In this document: positions 1 through 11,680 of the stretch, one piece after another | How the letters are laid out: every line of letters starts with the position of its first letter | Numbering within the stretch: position 1 is the stretch's first letter | From: Paraburkholderia caffeinilytica | GTDB lineage: Bacteria; Pseudomonadota; Gammaproteobacteria; Burkholderiales; Burkholderiaceae | Direction: 5' to 3' | DNA length: 64,000 bases | Assembly: GCF_003368325.1 (NCBI RefSeq) | Contig: NZ_CP031467.1 | Coordinates: forward strand, 2,170,001-2,234,000 | The notes under the pieces: model-generated | What the model was told of the DNA's origin: nothing | Database searches by the model: none | Seen by the model: only the letters and a program-made list of their open reading frames with translations | Translations under genes and position numbers: made by a program

Positions 1-285
1 ACGTGGCTGCAAAAGGACGTCCACTGGCTGCACTACGGGCCAACGCCCTCCGGTAAGGCTAAGCCGCTTGCCCGTGGCGAGAAATATCCGATGACGCCGG
101 AAACGATCGAGCTGGTGACGAAGATGGCCAACCGCTTCGTGGGTTTGTCGCCGAGGCAGCGCAATCTGGTGGAAGAGCTGATGACGGAGTTCGACGGCGG
201 CACGCAACAGGAAACCGACGCCGCGCCTGAAGGCGCATCGACAACGACATCGAAAGATAAGGGCCAATCGGCCGCCGAGTCATAA
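1..285 (+). CDS. C-terminal end of an unidentified protein (5' end outside window)
   Basis: The frame is open from base 1 to a TAA at 283-285, giving about 94 C-terminal residues; the true start lies upstream of the window. The segment begins WLQKDVHWLHYGP, has a helical middle and ends in a low-complexity tail rich in Thr, Ser and Ala. The aromatic opening resembles the end of the DNA-binding part of small XRE/Cro-type regulators, but this is only a resemblance and no complete domain is visible. It is convergent with yidC and shares the terminator that follows directly after the stop. Function is not assigned. Confidence 0.6.
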   Translation, partial: TWLQKDVHWLHYGPTPSGKAKPLARGEKYPMTPETIELVTKMANRFVGLSPRQRNLVEELMTEFDGGTQQETDAAPEGASTTTSKDKGQSAAES

Positions 286-320
286 AAAAAGCCGCCCGGC
301 GCAAACCGGGCGGCTTTTTT
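285..320. terminator. Bidirectional intrinsic terminator between the partial gene and yidC
   Basis: A-run, then GCCGCCCGG, loop CGCAAA, then CCGGGCGGC and a T-run. The nine-base-pair GC stem with A and T tracts on the two sides works in both directions, which suits the convergent genes on either side. Confidence 0.9.
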
Positions 321-399
321 ATAGTTAGCTTCTGCGTCTTTCCGCTTCTGCCTGTCAGTCAGCGGGCGCTACCGCCGCCCGCTTCAGGCAAGACATCGA

Positions 400-2061
400 T
401 CAGGCCGCTTTCGTCTTCGTCTGACCCATCATCCGCGTGATGTAGTACTGCTGGGCGATCGACAGCACGTTGTTCACCACGTAGTACAGCACCAGACCGG
501 CCGGGAAGAAGAAGAACATGACCGAGAACGCGATCGGCATGAACATCATCATCTTGGCTTGCACAGGATCCGGCGGCGTCGGGTTCAGCTTGGTCTGCAG
601 GAACATCGAGACGGCCATCAGCACCGGCAGGATGAAGAACGGATCCTGTTGCGACAGATCGTGAATCCAGAGAATCCACGGCGCACCGCGCATTTCAACC
701 GACGACAGCAGCACCCAGTACAGCGAAATGAACACCGGAATCTGAATCACGACCGGCAGACAACCGCCGAACGGATTCACCTTCTCGGTCTTGTACAGCT
801 CCATCAGCGCCGAGTTCATCTTCTGCGGATCGCCCTTGAAGCGTTCGCGCAGAGCTTGCATGCGCGGCGTGATCGCCTTCATGCGCGCCATCGACTTGTA
901 GCTCGCGGCCGACAGCGGGAAGAACACGGCCTTGATCAGCAGCGTGAGCAGCACGATCGACCAGCCCCAGTTGCCGACATAGGTGTGGATCTTCTCGAGC
1001 AGCCAGAACAGCGGCTTCGCGATGATCGTGACCCAGCCGTAGTCCTTCACCAGTTCCAGACCCGGCGCAATGCCTTCGAGCATGCGCTCTTCTTCCGGGC
1101 CGGCGAACAGGCGCGCGGATACGTCAACCGACTGGCCCGGGGCGATCGCCGCCACCGGTTGCTTCACGCCGACGCGATACAGCGTCGGATCGATCTTCTC
1201 GACATAGATGTCGCGCTTCGCACCTTGCTGCGGAATCCACGCCGACGCGAAGTAATGCTGCACCATCGCGATCCAGCCGTTGTCGGCCGAATTGACGAAG
1301 TCTTCCTTGTTCTTGTCGATGTCGCTGAACGTCATCTTCTGGAAGTGGTGCTGGTCGGTGTAGACAGCCGGTCCGATGAACGTGTGCGAGAAGCGCGGCG
1401 TTTCCACCGGCGTATCGTCGCGCACCAGTTCCATATAGACCGACGGCGTGACCGGCGCGGTCCCAACGTTTTCGATCTTCGTGTCGACGCCGATCACATA
1501 GCTGCCGCGCGTGAACGTGTAGGTCTTGACGACCTTCACGCCACCCTTCACCGGCGACTCGAGGCTGAGCTGGAACGACTTGGCGTCGCCCGTCAGCTCG
1601 TGCGGCTGGTTCGGCACCGGCGTGTAGATGTCGTTGTGGTTCGGGAAATCGCCGCCGAGCAGACCCGTGCGCGCCACATACGTGTGGTTCGCGGTGCGGT
1701 CGAACAGCGTGATGACCAGATCCGGCTGCTTACCGTCGCCTTGCTTGACGAGCGACAGCTTCGACAGCGTGCCGCCGCGAGTGTCGATCTCACCGTTGTA
1801 GACGTCGGTGCTGAACTTGATCAACTGGCCTTGCGCCGCTGCCGGCGCGTTGCCCGGTGCTGCTGCTGCGTTGGTGGCCGGCAAATCGGCGGACTGGGTT
1901 CCCGGCGTCGTGGTTCCCGGAGCGGCGCTACCGACGGTCTTGGTCGGGTTGGCGCTCGGGAAGAACATCGACGGGCGTCCGTGGTCGCGTTGCCAGTTGT
2001 CGAACAGCATGACAGCTGACATGAAAAAGATGACCCATAGGACGGTGCGTTTGATATCCAT
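400..2061 (-). CDS. yidC: Membrane protein insertase YidC
   Basis: The 553-residue product inserts and folds inner-membrane proteins, alone or with SecYEG. It has the Gram-negative layout. Residues about 5-22 form the first membrane segment ([14 protein letters not shown]). A Pro/Ala-rich linker follows, then a large periplasmic beta-type domain to about residue 340, then the conserved C-terminal insertase core with segments near 365-390 ([20 protein letters not shown]), 430-455, 475-495 and 505-530, ending in a basic tail. The length is normal for the family. The gene sits in the conserved rpmH-rnpA-yidD-yidC order, 30 bp after yidD. The next usual gene, mnmE, is not there; a convergent partial gene follows instead. 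Confidence 0.97.
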   Translation of the reverse strand: MDIKRTVLWVIFFMSAVMLFDNWQRDHGRPSMFFPSANPTKTVGSAAPGTTTPGTQSADLPATNAAAAPGNAPAAAQGQLIKFSTDVYNGEIDTRGGTLSKLSLVKQGDGKQPDLVITLFDRTANHTYVARTGLLGGDFPNHNDIYTPVPNQPHELTGDAKSFQLSLESPVKGGVKVVKTYTFTRGSYVIGVDTKIENVGTAPVTPSVYMELVRDDTPVETPRFSHTFIGPAVYTDQHHFQKMTFSDIDKNKEDFVNSADNGWIAMVQHYFASAWIPQQGAKRDIYVEKIDPTLYRVGVKQPVAAIAPGQSVDVSARLFAGPEEERMLEGIAPGLELVKDYGWVTIIAKPLFWLLEKIHTYVGNWGWSIVLLTLLIKAVFFPLSAASYKSMARMKAITPRMQALRERFKGDPQKMNSALMELYKTEKVNPFGGCLPVVIQIPVFISLYWVLLSSVEMRGAPWILWIHDLSQQDPFFILPVLMAVSMFLQTKLNPTPPDPVQAKMMMFMPIAFSVMFFFFPAGLVLYYVVNNVLSIAQQYYITRMMGQTKTKAA

Positions 2062-2091
2062 GCGTTGTCTCAGTGTCGATGGAACGGCGCG

Positions 2092-2322
2092 TCAGCGCTT
2101 TTCAGAAGTGGGAGGCGGGACGAGATCGATGCCGCCCGCGGAAAACGGGTGACAGCGGCAAATACGCCTGGCGGCGAGATAAGTCCCGCGCGCGGCGCCA
2201 TGATACTGGATTGCTTCGCGCGCGTAATCAGAGCAGGAAGGGTAAAAACGGCACCGATTGCCGAGCATGGGGCTCACAGCAAGCTTGTAGAAACGCAGTA
2301 AAGCGATGAGTACCGTTTGCAT
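2092..2322 (-). CDS. yidD: Membrane protein insertion efficiency factor YidD
   Basis: This small 76-residue membrane-associated protein helps insertase-dependent membrane protein biogenesis. The start is placed at the ATG at 2320-2322 because it gives the canonical opening [21 protein letters not shown] longer open frame upstream is Arg-rich and not family-like. Conserved features are the amphipathic N-terminal helix, the cysteine motif [11 protein letters not shown] and the later [15 protein letters not shown]. It lies between rnpA and yidC in the usual order. Confidence 0.93.
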   Translation of the reverse strand: MQTVLIALLRFYKLAVSPMLGNRCRFYPSCSDYAREAIQYHGAARGTYLAARRICRCHPFSAGGIDLVPPPTSEKR

Positions 2323-2440
2323 GTCTGGTGCGGCCGGACGGCGCCGCGCAACGTGGAGTACCGGGTGAGGCCCGCGCAGCTTGGCTGCCGTAGCTATCCC
2401 GGCGAACCGGATAGCTGCGAAGCGGGCGCTCACTTGAGCG

Positions 2441-2941
2441 TCATTCCGTCTTGGGCGCTTCCGCGGGCGGCGCCTCGCGACGGACAATTTCGCGCGCTGC
2501 CTTATCGAGCAGCACCTCTATCTCGCTGCGGCACAGCGCCCTCAACGGGGGCGACGAAGCGCTCGGCAAAGCCTTCTTGTCGAAGCGCGTGTGCAGGCGC
2601 AGCAGCACATCCCAACCGCCGAATTCCGCGCGACGCAGCCGGAAGGCTTCACGCGCGAGTCGACGTACCAGATTACGCGTGGCCGCGCGCGGCGCATACT
2701 TCTTGCCGATCACGAGACCTAAGCGAGCGTCGTTACCGGTGGGCCGGCCGTACACCACGAAGTGCGCGGTGCGGCGCCACGGGCGCAAACGAAAAACGGA
2801 TGAAAATTCATCCGTTTTCAGTAGCCTTGCGGCTTTGGGGAAGGCGGCTTGCGCTCGCAACGGAACCGAGCCCAGTTGCGGCGCCCCAGCCGCTCCCGCT
2901 TCACCGCGGGTCTCGCTTATTGGCACAAACGGAGCGCGCAA
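2441..2941 (-). CDS. rnpA: Ribonuclease P protein component
   Basis: The product is the protein subunit of RNase P, which with the RNA subunit matures tRNA 5' ends. Family features are [17 protein letters not shown] near the N terminus, the RNR-type motif region [16 protein letters not shown] and the following GWDVLLRLH. The longest frame gives 166 residues. Family members usually begin just before the AAFPKAARL segment, so an alternative TTG start at about 2860 is possible and the first 27 residues are doubtful. The gene lies 15 bp downstream of rpmH, consistent with the conserved rpmH-rnpA transcription unit. Confidence 0.93.
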   Translation of the reverse strand: MRAPFVPISETRGEAGAAGAPQLGSVPLRAQAAFPKAARLLKTDEFSSVFRLRPWRRTAHFVVYGRPTGNDARLGLVIGKKYAPRAATRNLVRRLAREAFRLRRAEFGGWDVLLRLHTRFDKKALPSASSPPLRALCRSEIEVLLDKAAREIVRREAPPAEAPKTE

Positions 2942-2955
2942 TCCGCTCGCCTGCC

Positions 2956-3090
2956 TTAGATGGCGAGGCGCTTGCGGCCCTTCGCGCGACGTGCGTTGAT
3001 GACCTTGCGGCCACCTGCGGTCTTCATGCGAACGCGGAAGCCGTGGGTGCGCTTGCGACGGGTAACGGAAGGTTGGTAAGTACGTTTCAT
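2956..3090 (-). CDS. rpmH: 50S ribosomal protein L34
   Basis: The 44-residue product begins [20 protein letters not shown] and ends KGRKRLAI, a near-textbook L34. It is a small, very basic component of the large ribosomal subunit. It is the first gene of the leftward rpmH-rnpA-yidD-yidC cluster and is divergent from dnaA across a 402-bp spacer. Confidence 0.98.
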
Positions 3091-3492
3091 GTTGCTCTCA
3101 CTTGATCGACTGATCGAAAATTAACCGCACGATCATCGCTGAAGCGGCAATGGCCGGAGGTTTACTGAATTGGTTTTCGCGGAACCCGCTATTTAAACCG
3201 GTTTTTCGTTGACCGTCAATAGTTTAGCCCTGTTCAGCTTGGCCCCAGGAAGACTTCGTCCGATGATCCGTCCCTGTGGATAACTCCCTTCCGATGACGT
3301 TTTGGCGTTAGAATCTCGCCTTACTTCCCAAGAATCCTGCACGCCGCTCCGGCTCGCTTGCCCCGCAAACCCTTGTGGCACAAGCGCCTGGAGCCATTGC
3401 GCCTGGTTCGGCCTAACTGCTCAGGGCCTTGTTGCGTATCCGCGACAGGGGCAGCGGCGAACCGCCGTGCACACCATAACGACAGCAACTCG
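3091..3492. promoter_or_regulatory. rpmH-dnaA divergent regulatory region with a perfect DnaA box
   Basis: This 402-bp spacer must hold the promoters of rpmH (left) and dnaA (right). A perfect consensus DnaA box, TGTGGATAA (TTATCCACA on the minus strand), lies at 3275-3283, about 210 bp before the dnaA start. That is consistent with DnaA autoregulation. I see only this one perfect box here and no clear cluster, so the spacer alone is not a convincing replication origin. Confidence 0.7.
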
Positions 3493-5133
3493 ATGAACGA
3501 TTTCTGGCAACACTGTTCCGCATTGCTGGAGCGCGAGCTGACGCCCCAGCAGTACGTGACGTGGATCAAACCGTTGGCCCCGGTCGCCTTCGACGCCGCT
3601 GCGAACACGCTTAGCATCGCTGCGCCGAACCGTTTCAAGCTCGACTGGGTCAAGAGCCAGTTCTCCGGCCGCATTGCGGATATGGCCCGCGATTTCTGGC
3701 ACACCCCGGTCGATGTGCAATTTGTGTTGGACCCCAAAGCCGGCATGCGCTCGCCGGCGGCGACCTCGTCGCCAGCTTCGGCGCGCCCGTCTTCCGCGCC
3801 TGGCGCAATGGGCGGCGGCCATTCGTCGTCGGGGGCAAACGGCGGCAGTGCCGCAGTGGACGCGGCGGTAGGCGCCGTGCAATCGGCACAAGCCGCGCGT
3901 GCCAATGGCGCGAACAGCGCCATGGCGAACCTCAACGCCAATGCACGCGCGGCAGCCGAACAAAACGCGAACGCACGCGCGGTCGCCGACGATGCCGCCG
4001 ACCTTGATCTCCCCAGCCTCGACGCGAACGAAGCCGCGGCCGCCCGCCGCACGTGGCGCCCGGGCCAAAGCGCGAGCTCGAACGGCAACGGCGAGAACGA
4101 CTCGATGTACGAGCGTTCGAAGCTCAACCCCGTGCTCACCTTCGACAACTTCGTGACCGGTAAGGCCAACCAGTTGGCACGCGCCGCGGCGATTCAGGTC
4201 GCGGACAACCCCGGCATTTCGTACAACCCGCTGTTCCTATATGGCGGCGTGGGTCTGGGCAAGACCCACCTGATCCACGCGATCGGCAACCAGCTTCTAA
4301 TGGACAAGGCCGGCGCCCGGATTCGCTACATCCACGCGGAACAGTATGTGTCCGACGTGGTGAAGGCCTACCAACGCAAGGCGTTCGACGACTTCAAGCG
4401 CTACTACCACTCGCTCGACCTGCTACTGATCGACGATATTCAATTTTTCTCAGGCAAGTCCCGCACGCAAGAGGAGTTCTTCTACGCGTTCGAGGCGCTC
4501 GTCGCGAACAAGGCGCAGGTGATCATCACCAGCGACACGTATCCGAAGGAAATCTCCGGCATCGACGACCGCCTGATCTCGCGTTTCGACTCCGGCCTGA
4601 CGGTGGCGATCGAGCCGCCCGAGCTGGAAATGCGCGTCGCGATTCTGATGCGCAAGGCGCAATCCGAGTTCGTGAGCCTGAATGAAGACGTCGCGTTCTT
4701 CGTCGCCAAGCATCTGCGCTCGAACGTCCGCGAACTGGAAGGCGCGCTGCGCAAGATCCTCGCGTATTCGAAGTTCCACGGCCGCGAAATCTCGATTGAA
4801 CTCACGAAAGAAGCGCTGAAAGACCTGCTGACGGTACAAAACCGGCAGATTTCGGTGGAAAACATCCAGAAGACCGTGGCTGACTTCTACAGCATCAAGG
4901 TCGCGGATATGTATTCGAAGAAGCGTCCGGCGAACATCGCGCGGCCGCGGCAGATCGCGATGTATCTGGCGAAAGAACTGACGCAGAAGAGCTTGCCGGA
5001 AATCGGCGAACTGTTTGGCGGACGTGACCACACCACCGTGCTGCACGCGGTGCGCAAGATTGCCGCCGAGCGCGGCACGGACGCGCAGCTGAACCACGAA
5101 CTGCACGTGCTGGAGCAAACGCTGAAAGGTTAA
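3493..5133 (+). CDS. dnaA: Chromosomal replication initiator DnaA
   Basis: DnaA binds 9-mer boxes at oriC, unwinds the duplex and loads DnaB helicase. The start at 3493 gives the typical [20 protein letters not shown], and the protein is 546 residues. Domain I is residues about 1-75. A long low-complexity linker rich in Ala, Asn and Ser follows to about 200. The AAA+ core has Walker [11 protein letters not shown] and Walker [10 protein letters not shown], and the C-terminal DNA-binding domain has the signature [15 protein letters not shown]. Burkholderiaceae DnaA proteins commonly carry such a long linker. dnaN follows after 219 bp. Confidence 0.98.
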   Translation: MNDFWQHCSALLERELTPQQYVTWIKPLAPVAFDAAANTLSIAAPNRFKLDWVKSQFSGRIADMARDFWHTPVDVQFVLDPKAGMRSPAATSSPASARPSSAPGAMGGGHSSSGANGGSAAVDAAVGAVQSAQAARANGANSAMANLNANARAAAEQNANARAVADDAADLDLPSLDANEAAAARRTWRPGQSASSNGNGENDSMYERSKLNPVLTFDNFVTGKANQLARAAAIQVADNPGISYNPLFLYGGVGLGKTHLIHAIGNQLLMDKAGARIRYIHAEQYVSDVVKAYQRKAFDDFKRYYHSLDLLLIDDIQFFSGKSRTQEEFFYAFEALVANKAQVIITSDTYPKEISGIDDRLISRFDSGLTVAIEPPELEMRVAILMRKAQSEFVSLNEDVAFFVAKHLRSNVRELEGALRKILAYSKFHGREISIELTKEALKDLLTVQNRQISVENIQKTVADFYSIKVADMYSKKRPANIARPRQIAMYLAKELTQKSLPEIGELFGGRDHTTVLHAVRKIAAERGTDAQLNHELHVLEQTLKG

Positions 5134-5352
5134 GCAGCCTGGAAGGAAATTTCGATCTGTTTATTTCGGAACTCGCCCCCATTTTAGTGGAGCGGTTCCG
5201 TTTTCAGGCACAATACAGGTTTAACCGCCCGGCGGCCGCGGGCGGAATTCACGCCGTGACAGGCGCTGCGTGGCGCCGGCGGGGAGCCGCGGTTGCGCGC
5301 TGTGAGGCTGGCAAGTCAGGCGCGCAGGCCGTTATATCAACGAAGGAACTCT

Positions 5353-6456
5353 ATGCAACTGGTCAAGACCGAACGCGATAACCTCCTCAGGCCGCTGCAA
5401 ACCGTGAGCGGCATCGTCGAACGCCGCCATACGTTGCCGATCCTCGCCAATTTGCTGATTACCAAGAACGGCCCTGACGTGTCGTTCCTGTCGACCGACC
5501 TCGAGTTGCAGATCACCACGCGTGCCGATTTTGGCGTGGGCGGCGATTCGGTCGCGACCACGGTGGCAGCAAGAAAGCTCCTCGACATTCTGCGCGCCAT
5601 GCCCGACGGGCAGGTCACGCTCACGCTGAACGACAAGCGTTTGACTGTGCAATCCGGCAAGAGCCGCTTTGCGCTGCAAACGCTGGCGGCCGACGAGTTC
5701 CCGACCGTCGCTCAGGCTAAAGACTACGGCGCGAATCTGGTGGTTCCCCAGAAAACGTTCCGCCAGTTGCTCGGCATGGTCCATTTTTCGATGGCCCAGC
5801 AGGACATCCGCTACTACCTCAACGGCATGCTGCTGGTGGTAGACGGCGACCAGCTGATGGCAGTCGCAACCGACGGCCACCGCCTCGCGTTCTCGTCGAT
5901 GAAGATTGAAGGCTCGTTCGCGCGTCAGGAAGTGATCATTCCGCGCAAGACGATTCTCGAACTGCAGCGTCTGCTGGAAGACATCGACGACACGCTGAAG
6001 ATCGACATCGCGCCCACGCAGGTGAAGTTCACCTTCGGCCAGGTCGAACTGGTGTCGAAGCTGGTGGAAGGCAAATTCCCCGACTTCCAGCGCGTGATTC
6101 CGAAGTCGCACAAGAATCAGTTCGTGATCGGCCGTGAAGAACTGCAGCGCTCGCTGCAACGCGCCGCGATTCTGACCTCGGACAAATTCAAGGGCGTGCG
6201 CTGCATCATCGAGCCGGGCCAGTTGAAGATCATGTCGACCAACGCCGATCAGGAAGAGGCGCAGGAAGAACTGGAAATCGCGTACGACGGCGACAGCGTC
6301 GATATCGGGTTCAACGTCACGTATCTGCTCGACGTGCTCGCGAACCTGAAGGTCGACATGTTGCAAGTGAGCCTTGGCGACGCCAGCTCCAGCGCGTTGA
6401 TCACGATTCCCGAGAACGACGAATTCAAATACGTCGTGATGCCGATGCGCATCTAA
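5353..6456 (+). CDS. dnaN: DNA polymerase III beta subunit (sliding clamp)
   Basis: The product is the ring-shaped processivity clamp of DNA polymerase III, 367 residues, matching the family length for three clamp folds. The ATG at 5353 gives MQLVKTERDNLLRPLQTVSG, preceded by AAGGA about 7 bp upstream. Conserved pieces include RRHTLPILANLLI, TDGHRLAFS and the C-terminal YVVMPMRI, which forms part of the partner-binding cleft. It lies between dnaA and gyrB in the conserved order. Confidence 0.98.
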   Translation: MQLVKTERDNLLRPLQTVSGIVERRHTLPILANLLITKNGPDVSFLSTDLELQITTRADFGVGGDSVATTVAARKLLDILRAMPDGQVTLTLNDKRLTVQSGKSRFALQTLAADEFPTVAQAKDYGANLVVPQKTFRQLLGMVHFSMAQQDIRYYLNGMLLVVDGDQLMAVATDGHRLAFSSMKIEGSFARQEVIIPRKTILELQRLLEDIDDTLKIDIAPTQVKFTFGQVELVSKLVEGKFPDFQRVIPKSHKNQFVIGREELQRSLQRAAILTSDKFKGVRCIIEPGQLKIMSTNADQEEAQEELEIAYDGDSVDIGFNVTYLLDVLANLKVDMLQVSLGDASSSALITIPENDEFKYVVMPMRI

Positions 6457-6482
6457 CGCGTCCAAAAAATCAAGAAGACACC

Positions 6483-6516
6483 AAGGGGCGCAGCGCCCCT
6501 TTGGCGTTTTTATGGT
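6483..6516 (+). terminator. Weak hairpin between dnaN and gyrB
   Basis: AAGGGGCG and CGCCCCTT arms with a three-base loop, followed a few bases later by GTTTTTATGG. The stem is strong but the T-run is offset, so attenuation or partial termination after dnaN is the likeliest role. Confidence 0.45.
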
Positions 6517-6523
6517 GTTTTGA

Positions 6524-9043
<2,520 letters not shown>

Positions 9044-9247
9044 GATTGTTGTCTCTCAGAATTGTTGGCTAGGTTCTCAATAAGCTGTCCGCCAGAGAGT
9101 TGACTCGCTTAATCTAACTTGCAGCGATCAAACACTTGGGCGACAGCGTTTCTCGAGAATTGTTTCGTCAAAATCATTGCGTTGCAGGAATTTCTGACGT
9201 CCAAGAAAGTTGGGTTCGCCCGTAGACGAAGACGAATTCTCGGCACG

Positions 9248-9297
9248 ACGGACTCTTAATCCCTAGGTCGAGTGTTCGAGTCACTCACGCCCCACCA
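9248..9297 (+). pseudogene. 3' half of a tRNA-Lys(CTT) gene, probable island attachment remnant
   Basis: The sequence contains the anticodon arm (loop CTCTTAA, anticodon CTT at 9255-9257), variable loop, complete T arm (GAGTG-TTCGAGT-CACTC), the acceptor 3' strand ACGCCCC, discriminator A and encoded CCA. The D arm and the expected 5' acceptor GGGGCGT are missing upstream. One anticodon-stem pair is broken (C49 opposite C63). Integrases that target tRNA genes typically leave a 3' tRNA copy at one end of the island, so this is read as an att remnant. No integrase gene sits beside it. Confidence 0.8.
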
Positions 9298-9305
9298 GCA
9301 AATTC

Positions 9306-9339
9306 AAAGGGTTGCATGTGAACGCATGTAACCCTTTTT
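9306..9339 (+). terminator. Intrinsic terminator behind the tRNA fragment
   Basis: AAAGGGTTGCATG, a short loop, then CATGTAACCC followed by TTTTT. It resembles a native tRNA operon terminator carried along with the 3' half of the tRNA gene. The remaining 200 bp up to 9539 contains no gene I can support; it should hold the promoter of the next two genes. Confidence 0.85.
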
Positions 9340-9539
9340 CGTTTTTCGGGACGGTGTAACTGCTGTGTAAGCAGTTTGGACAAGCGAGCGAAGCTGAGCA
9401 CGTACCACGCGCCTCAGGTTAAATGCCGCACTTGCAACGCCGACGAGCAAGTAAGGTCGTTGCAGCCGGTTGCAAATTCTCGCCCGGACAAGCGGGTTGT
9501 GTCACACTATCGGAAATAACATTTCCGGGGACTTGAAGG

Positions 9540-9959
9540 ATGCGCGGGGTACCGAATCAGCGTTTCGACTTGGGCAATAGTCACTTCTACACTATCAAGC
9601 CGGACCACAGGGACGCCACCCGCGGTAAGTCGCAATGGAAGGTTACCGAGGTGCAGGAAAAAGAGATTTTCTCTGCGGCGTGCCTCGCAAAATGGGTTGT
9701 GGACGGCAGCACCGCGTGGGGACTATACCGTCCGCAGCAGGCGGTCCAATTCCTCGGGGTTGATAAGAGCCACACCTCAGACGTTTTCATCGCCAAATTC
9801 GTCCGAAACGCTGCTGACTGGCACGGCTATCCAGTGGCCCACACCCTCTCCGCAGACGATGTGCCGGACTCCAGCGTCCTCGACGCATGGCAATCTGCAA
9901 ACATTCTTCCCCGCGCGAAGCTCCGCAAAATTGCGAGTATGCAACCATGCAAGCTGTAA
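9540..9959 (+). CDS. Protein of unknown function, first gene of an accessory pair
   Basis: The 139-residue product opens MRGVPNQRFDLGNSHFYTI and shows no domain I recognise. It has no signal peptide or membrane segment, and it is mixed alpha/beta in character with several Trp and His residues (KWVVDGSTAWGLYRP). A purine-rich stretch ending GAAGG lies just before the ATG. Its 3' end overlaps the next gene by 13 bp, so the two are probably translationally coupled and act together. Base composition is clearly lower in GC than the core genes, which suggests transfer. Confidence 0.6.
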   Translation: MRGVPNQRFDLGNSHFYTIKPDHRDATRGKSQWKVTEVQEKEIFSAACLAKWVVDGSTAWGLYRPQQAVQFLGVDKSHTSDVFIAKFVRNAADWHGYPVAHTLSADDVPDSSVLDAWQSANILPRAKLRKIASMQPCKL

Positions 9960-11155
9960 GCCTAATCATTCCAGGCGAGTTCTGGGACAGCCAGATATAT
10001 TCCGGAAAGCTTTATCTTTTCGGCGCAGACCACTCGATGCACGTCTATAACTGGGCGCGCGCAGTCGAGTCCGTTGTGTCCCGATACCCGTTGCTGCAGA
10101 CGGCTATCCGCATTGCCTTTCTTGACGGCCAAATCCTCTATTCCGACGCGGGTAAGATGCTCGCGGGCGACCCTGAATTGCGCAGCGTAATGCAAAAGCA
10201 ACTTGCGAATCTCGCCTCCACGAGCGATTTGCAAGTCAGTTTTGACGAAGCGGTCGGGAAGTTTCTGAAGATAAAGGACAATCCGTTTCCATATCCGCAC
10301 GCCGACTCGGAAGTCTATTACCATCGAATGTATGTGGGACTTAAACAAGGCCTGTTTCATGCGCCCACTAGTTCGTTGGAGAGCGGGCAGGGAAATGATG
10401 TGGAGAAGCGCTGGGACAGTGCTGTGTTCAGCGTTAAGGCTTCCCACAACTACACGACGCTAGCCTGTGCGGCAGGTGACGAAGGGTTGCGAGAGTTCGC
10501 TGTCTTCGACTCGGCGGATAATACGGCTTCGTCGGACCCGACAATTGTCTCTAAACGCATTTGCACAGATTGCGACTGGTCCTATCAAAGCATCTTCGGC
10601 TCCGCACCGGGCTCGTCTGGATTTTTGGCTTCATATAAGAGAAAGAAGATTGCCGATAAGAGATACATGCGAGTTGCAGACCGCGTTGTATCCTCGGACG
10701 AGATTTTTCAAGGCGAAGGGGTCTCGTGGGGTTGTAAGGATAAAATCTTTAATTTTAAAGACGGAAGTTTGGCGGTTAAAAAATATGACCCTAGGCTAGG
10801 TACTAGCGAGGCAGTCGGTGTTATCGACCCCAAAATACCTGAACAGCAATTTCTGGACAAAGGCATACACAACGTAAGTGGACAGGGTGTTCTCACTTCC
10901 GCTGATGACATTGTCTCAACTGCTACGGCTCCTTTTGGGAGCGTTGTCGAAACACACGATGGCTTGCAGGTGATACGAAGCGATAACCAATTTGACTTTA
11001 TCCCCGGAGAGCCTGTCAGCTGGCGGGTTTTTCCTCGCTCGGATAACTATGGAAATCAGCTTCACATCATTTACGACGATCACATTGAGATTCGCACTTA
11101 CGTCCACGACTATTTTGTGGACCAAGCCTCAAAATGGGCCGGTATCGTAAGGTAG
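9947..11155 (+). CDS. Protein of unknown function, second gene of an accessory pair
   Basis: The start is placed at the ATG at 9947, giving 402 residues beginning MQAVSLIIPGEFWDSQIYSG; the frame is open further upstream but inside the previous gene. No signal peptide or membrane segment is visible. The N-terminal 110 residues look globular. The rest is rich in short strands with repeated acidic, aromatic and glycine turns (for example FGSVVETHDGLQVIRSD), which could be a beta-propeller-like fold; that is only an impression. It overlaps the preceding 139-residue gene by 13 bp and is followed by a convergent hairpin terminator. Function is unknown; the position next to defence-like genes suggests an accessory role. 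Confidence 0.6.
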   Translation: MQAVSLIIPGEFWDSQIYSGKLYLFGADHSMHVYNWARAVESVVSRYPLLQTAIRIAFLDGQILYSDAGKMLAGDPELRSVMQKQLANLASTSDLQVSFDEAVGKFLKIKDNPFPYPHADSEVYYHRMYVGLKQGLFHAPTSSLESGQGNDVEKRWDSAVFSVKASHNYTTLACAAGDEGLREFAVFDSADNTASSDPTIVSKRICTDCDWSYQSIFGSAPGSSGFLASYKRKKIADKRYMRVADRVVSSDEIFQGEGVSWGCKDKIFNFKDGSLAVKKYDPRLGTSEAVGVIDPKIPEQQFLDKGIHNVSGQGVLTSADDIVSTATAPFGSVVETHDGLQVIRSDNQFDFIPGEPVSWRVFPRSDNYGNQLHIIYDDHIEIRTYVHDYFVDQASKWAGIVR

Positions 11156-11160
11156 GGTAG

Positions 11161-11186
11161 TGAGGCAGGTCGTGTGACCTGCCTCA
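11161..11186. terminator. Perfect hairpin between convergent genes
   Basis: TGAGGCAGGTC, loop GTGT, GACCTGCCTCA: an 11-bp perfect stem directly between two convergent stop codons. T-runs are weak on both sides, but position and symmetry fit a shared bidirectional terminator. Confidence 0.75.
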
Positions 11187-11188
11187 GT

Positions 11189-11680
11189 CTAAGCCTTGAC
11201 TGCCCCCTTTCTCGGGCTCTGTCTCGACTTCTGTAGCCGCTTCTTGGTGGCTACGCGCAAAGCTATGCGCTCGGCGACGCTAGCGCAAAACTTCTTATAA
11301 TCTTTGTCATCCTTACGAGCAGTTTTCAGAACGTCTGCGAGCGTAGCCCACGCCTCTTCTCTTTCGACTTGGTTCAGGTTGTCAAACGCCCCTTCCACAG
11401 CCATATAGAGGTCGTCCGCAAGCCGCGGGGGATAAGCCTCATGCCACGGCCTGACACCCTGCAACGCCTCGGGTCTGAAAACCCCAAGGGCTACGACTAT
11501 AGCCATAAGCGACAAAACCGAAGCAACCAGGGTAAAAACAAGTACACCGCGATACTCTGCCTGCACTAGTGCTACTACGCCCATTACAGCGTTCAAAAAC
11601 AATACACCAAGTACCAAAAATGCTATAGGGGTGTTCACGGCCTTGATTATGCCGCCCCACTCCCTTGTTTTATTGTTCAT
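11189..11680 (-). CDS. Two-membrane-segment protein paired with an EVE-domain gene
   Basis: The 163-residue product has two adjacent hydrophobic helices, about residues 17-39 (TPIAFLVLGVLFLNAVMGVV) and 46-66 (VLVFTLVASVLSLMAIVVAL). A cytoplasmic helical region of about 95 residues follows, with a very basic tail (KKRLQKSRQSPRKGAVKA). It is translated from an ATG that overlaps the stop of the upstream EVE-domain gene by 4 bp, so the two form a unit. Small two-segment membrane proteins beside a sensor domain often act as membrane-damaging effectors in defence systems. That role is inferred from architecture only. Confidence 0.6.
   Translation of the reverse strand: MNNKTREWGGIIKAVNTPIAFLVLGVLFLNAVMGVVALVQAEYRGVLVFTLVASVLSLMAIVVALGVFRPEALQGVRPWHEAYPPRLADDLYMAVEGAFDNLNQVEREEAWATLADVLKTARKDDKDYKKFCASVAERIALRVATKKRLQKSRQSPRKGAVKA

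Noticed and set aside
559..2019. Long open frame antisense to yidC (486 codons)
   Set aside because: It is a shadow of yidC caused by high GC codon use: Arg/His/Gln-rich, no ribosome site, no domain.
2317..3105. Plus-strand open frame across yidD, rnpA and rpmH
   Set aside because: Antisense to three conserved genes; low-complexity Arg/Ala sequence.
3091..3492. Assigning the replication origin to the rpmH-dnaA spacer
   Set aside because: Only one perfect DnaA box is visible; that suits autoregulation, and another site in the window has two.
9248..9297. Calling a complete tRNA-Lys gene
   Set aside because: The D arm and 5' acceptor strand are missing, and the anticodon stem has a mismatch.
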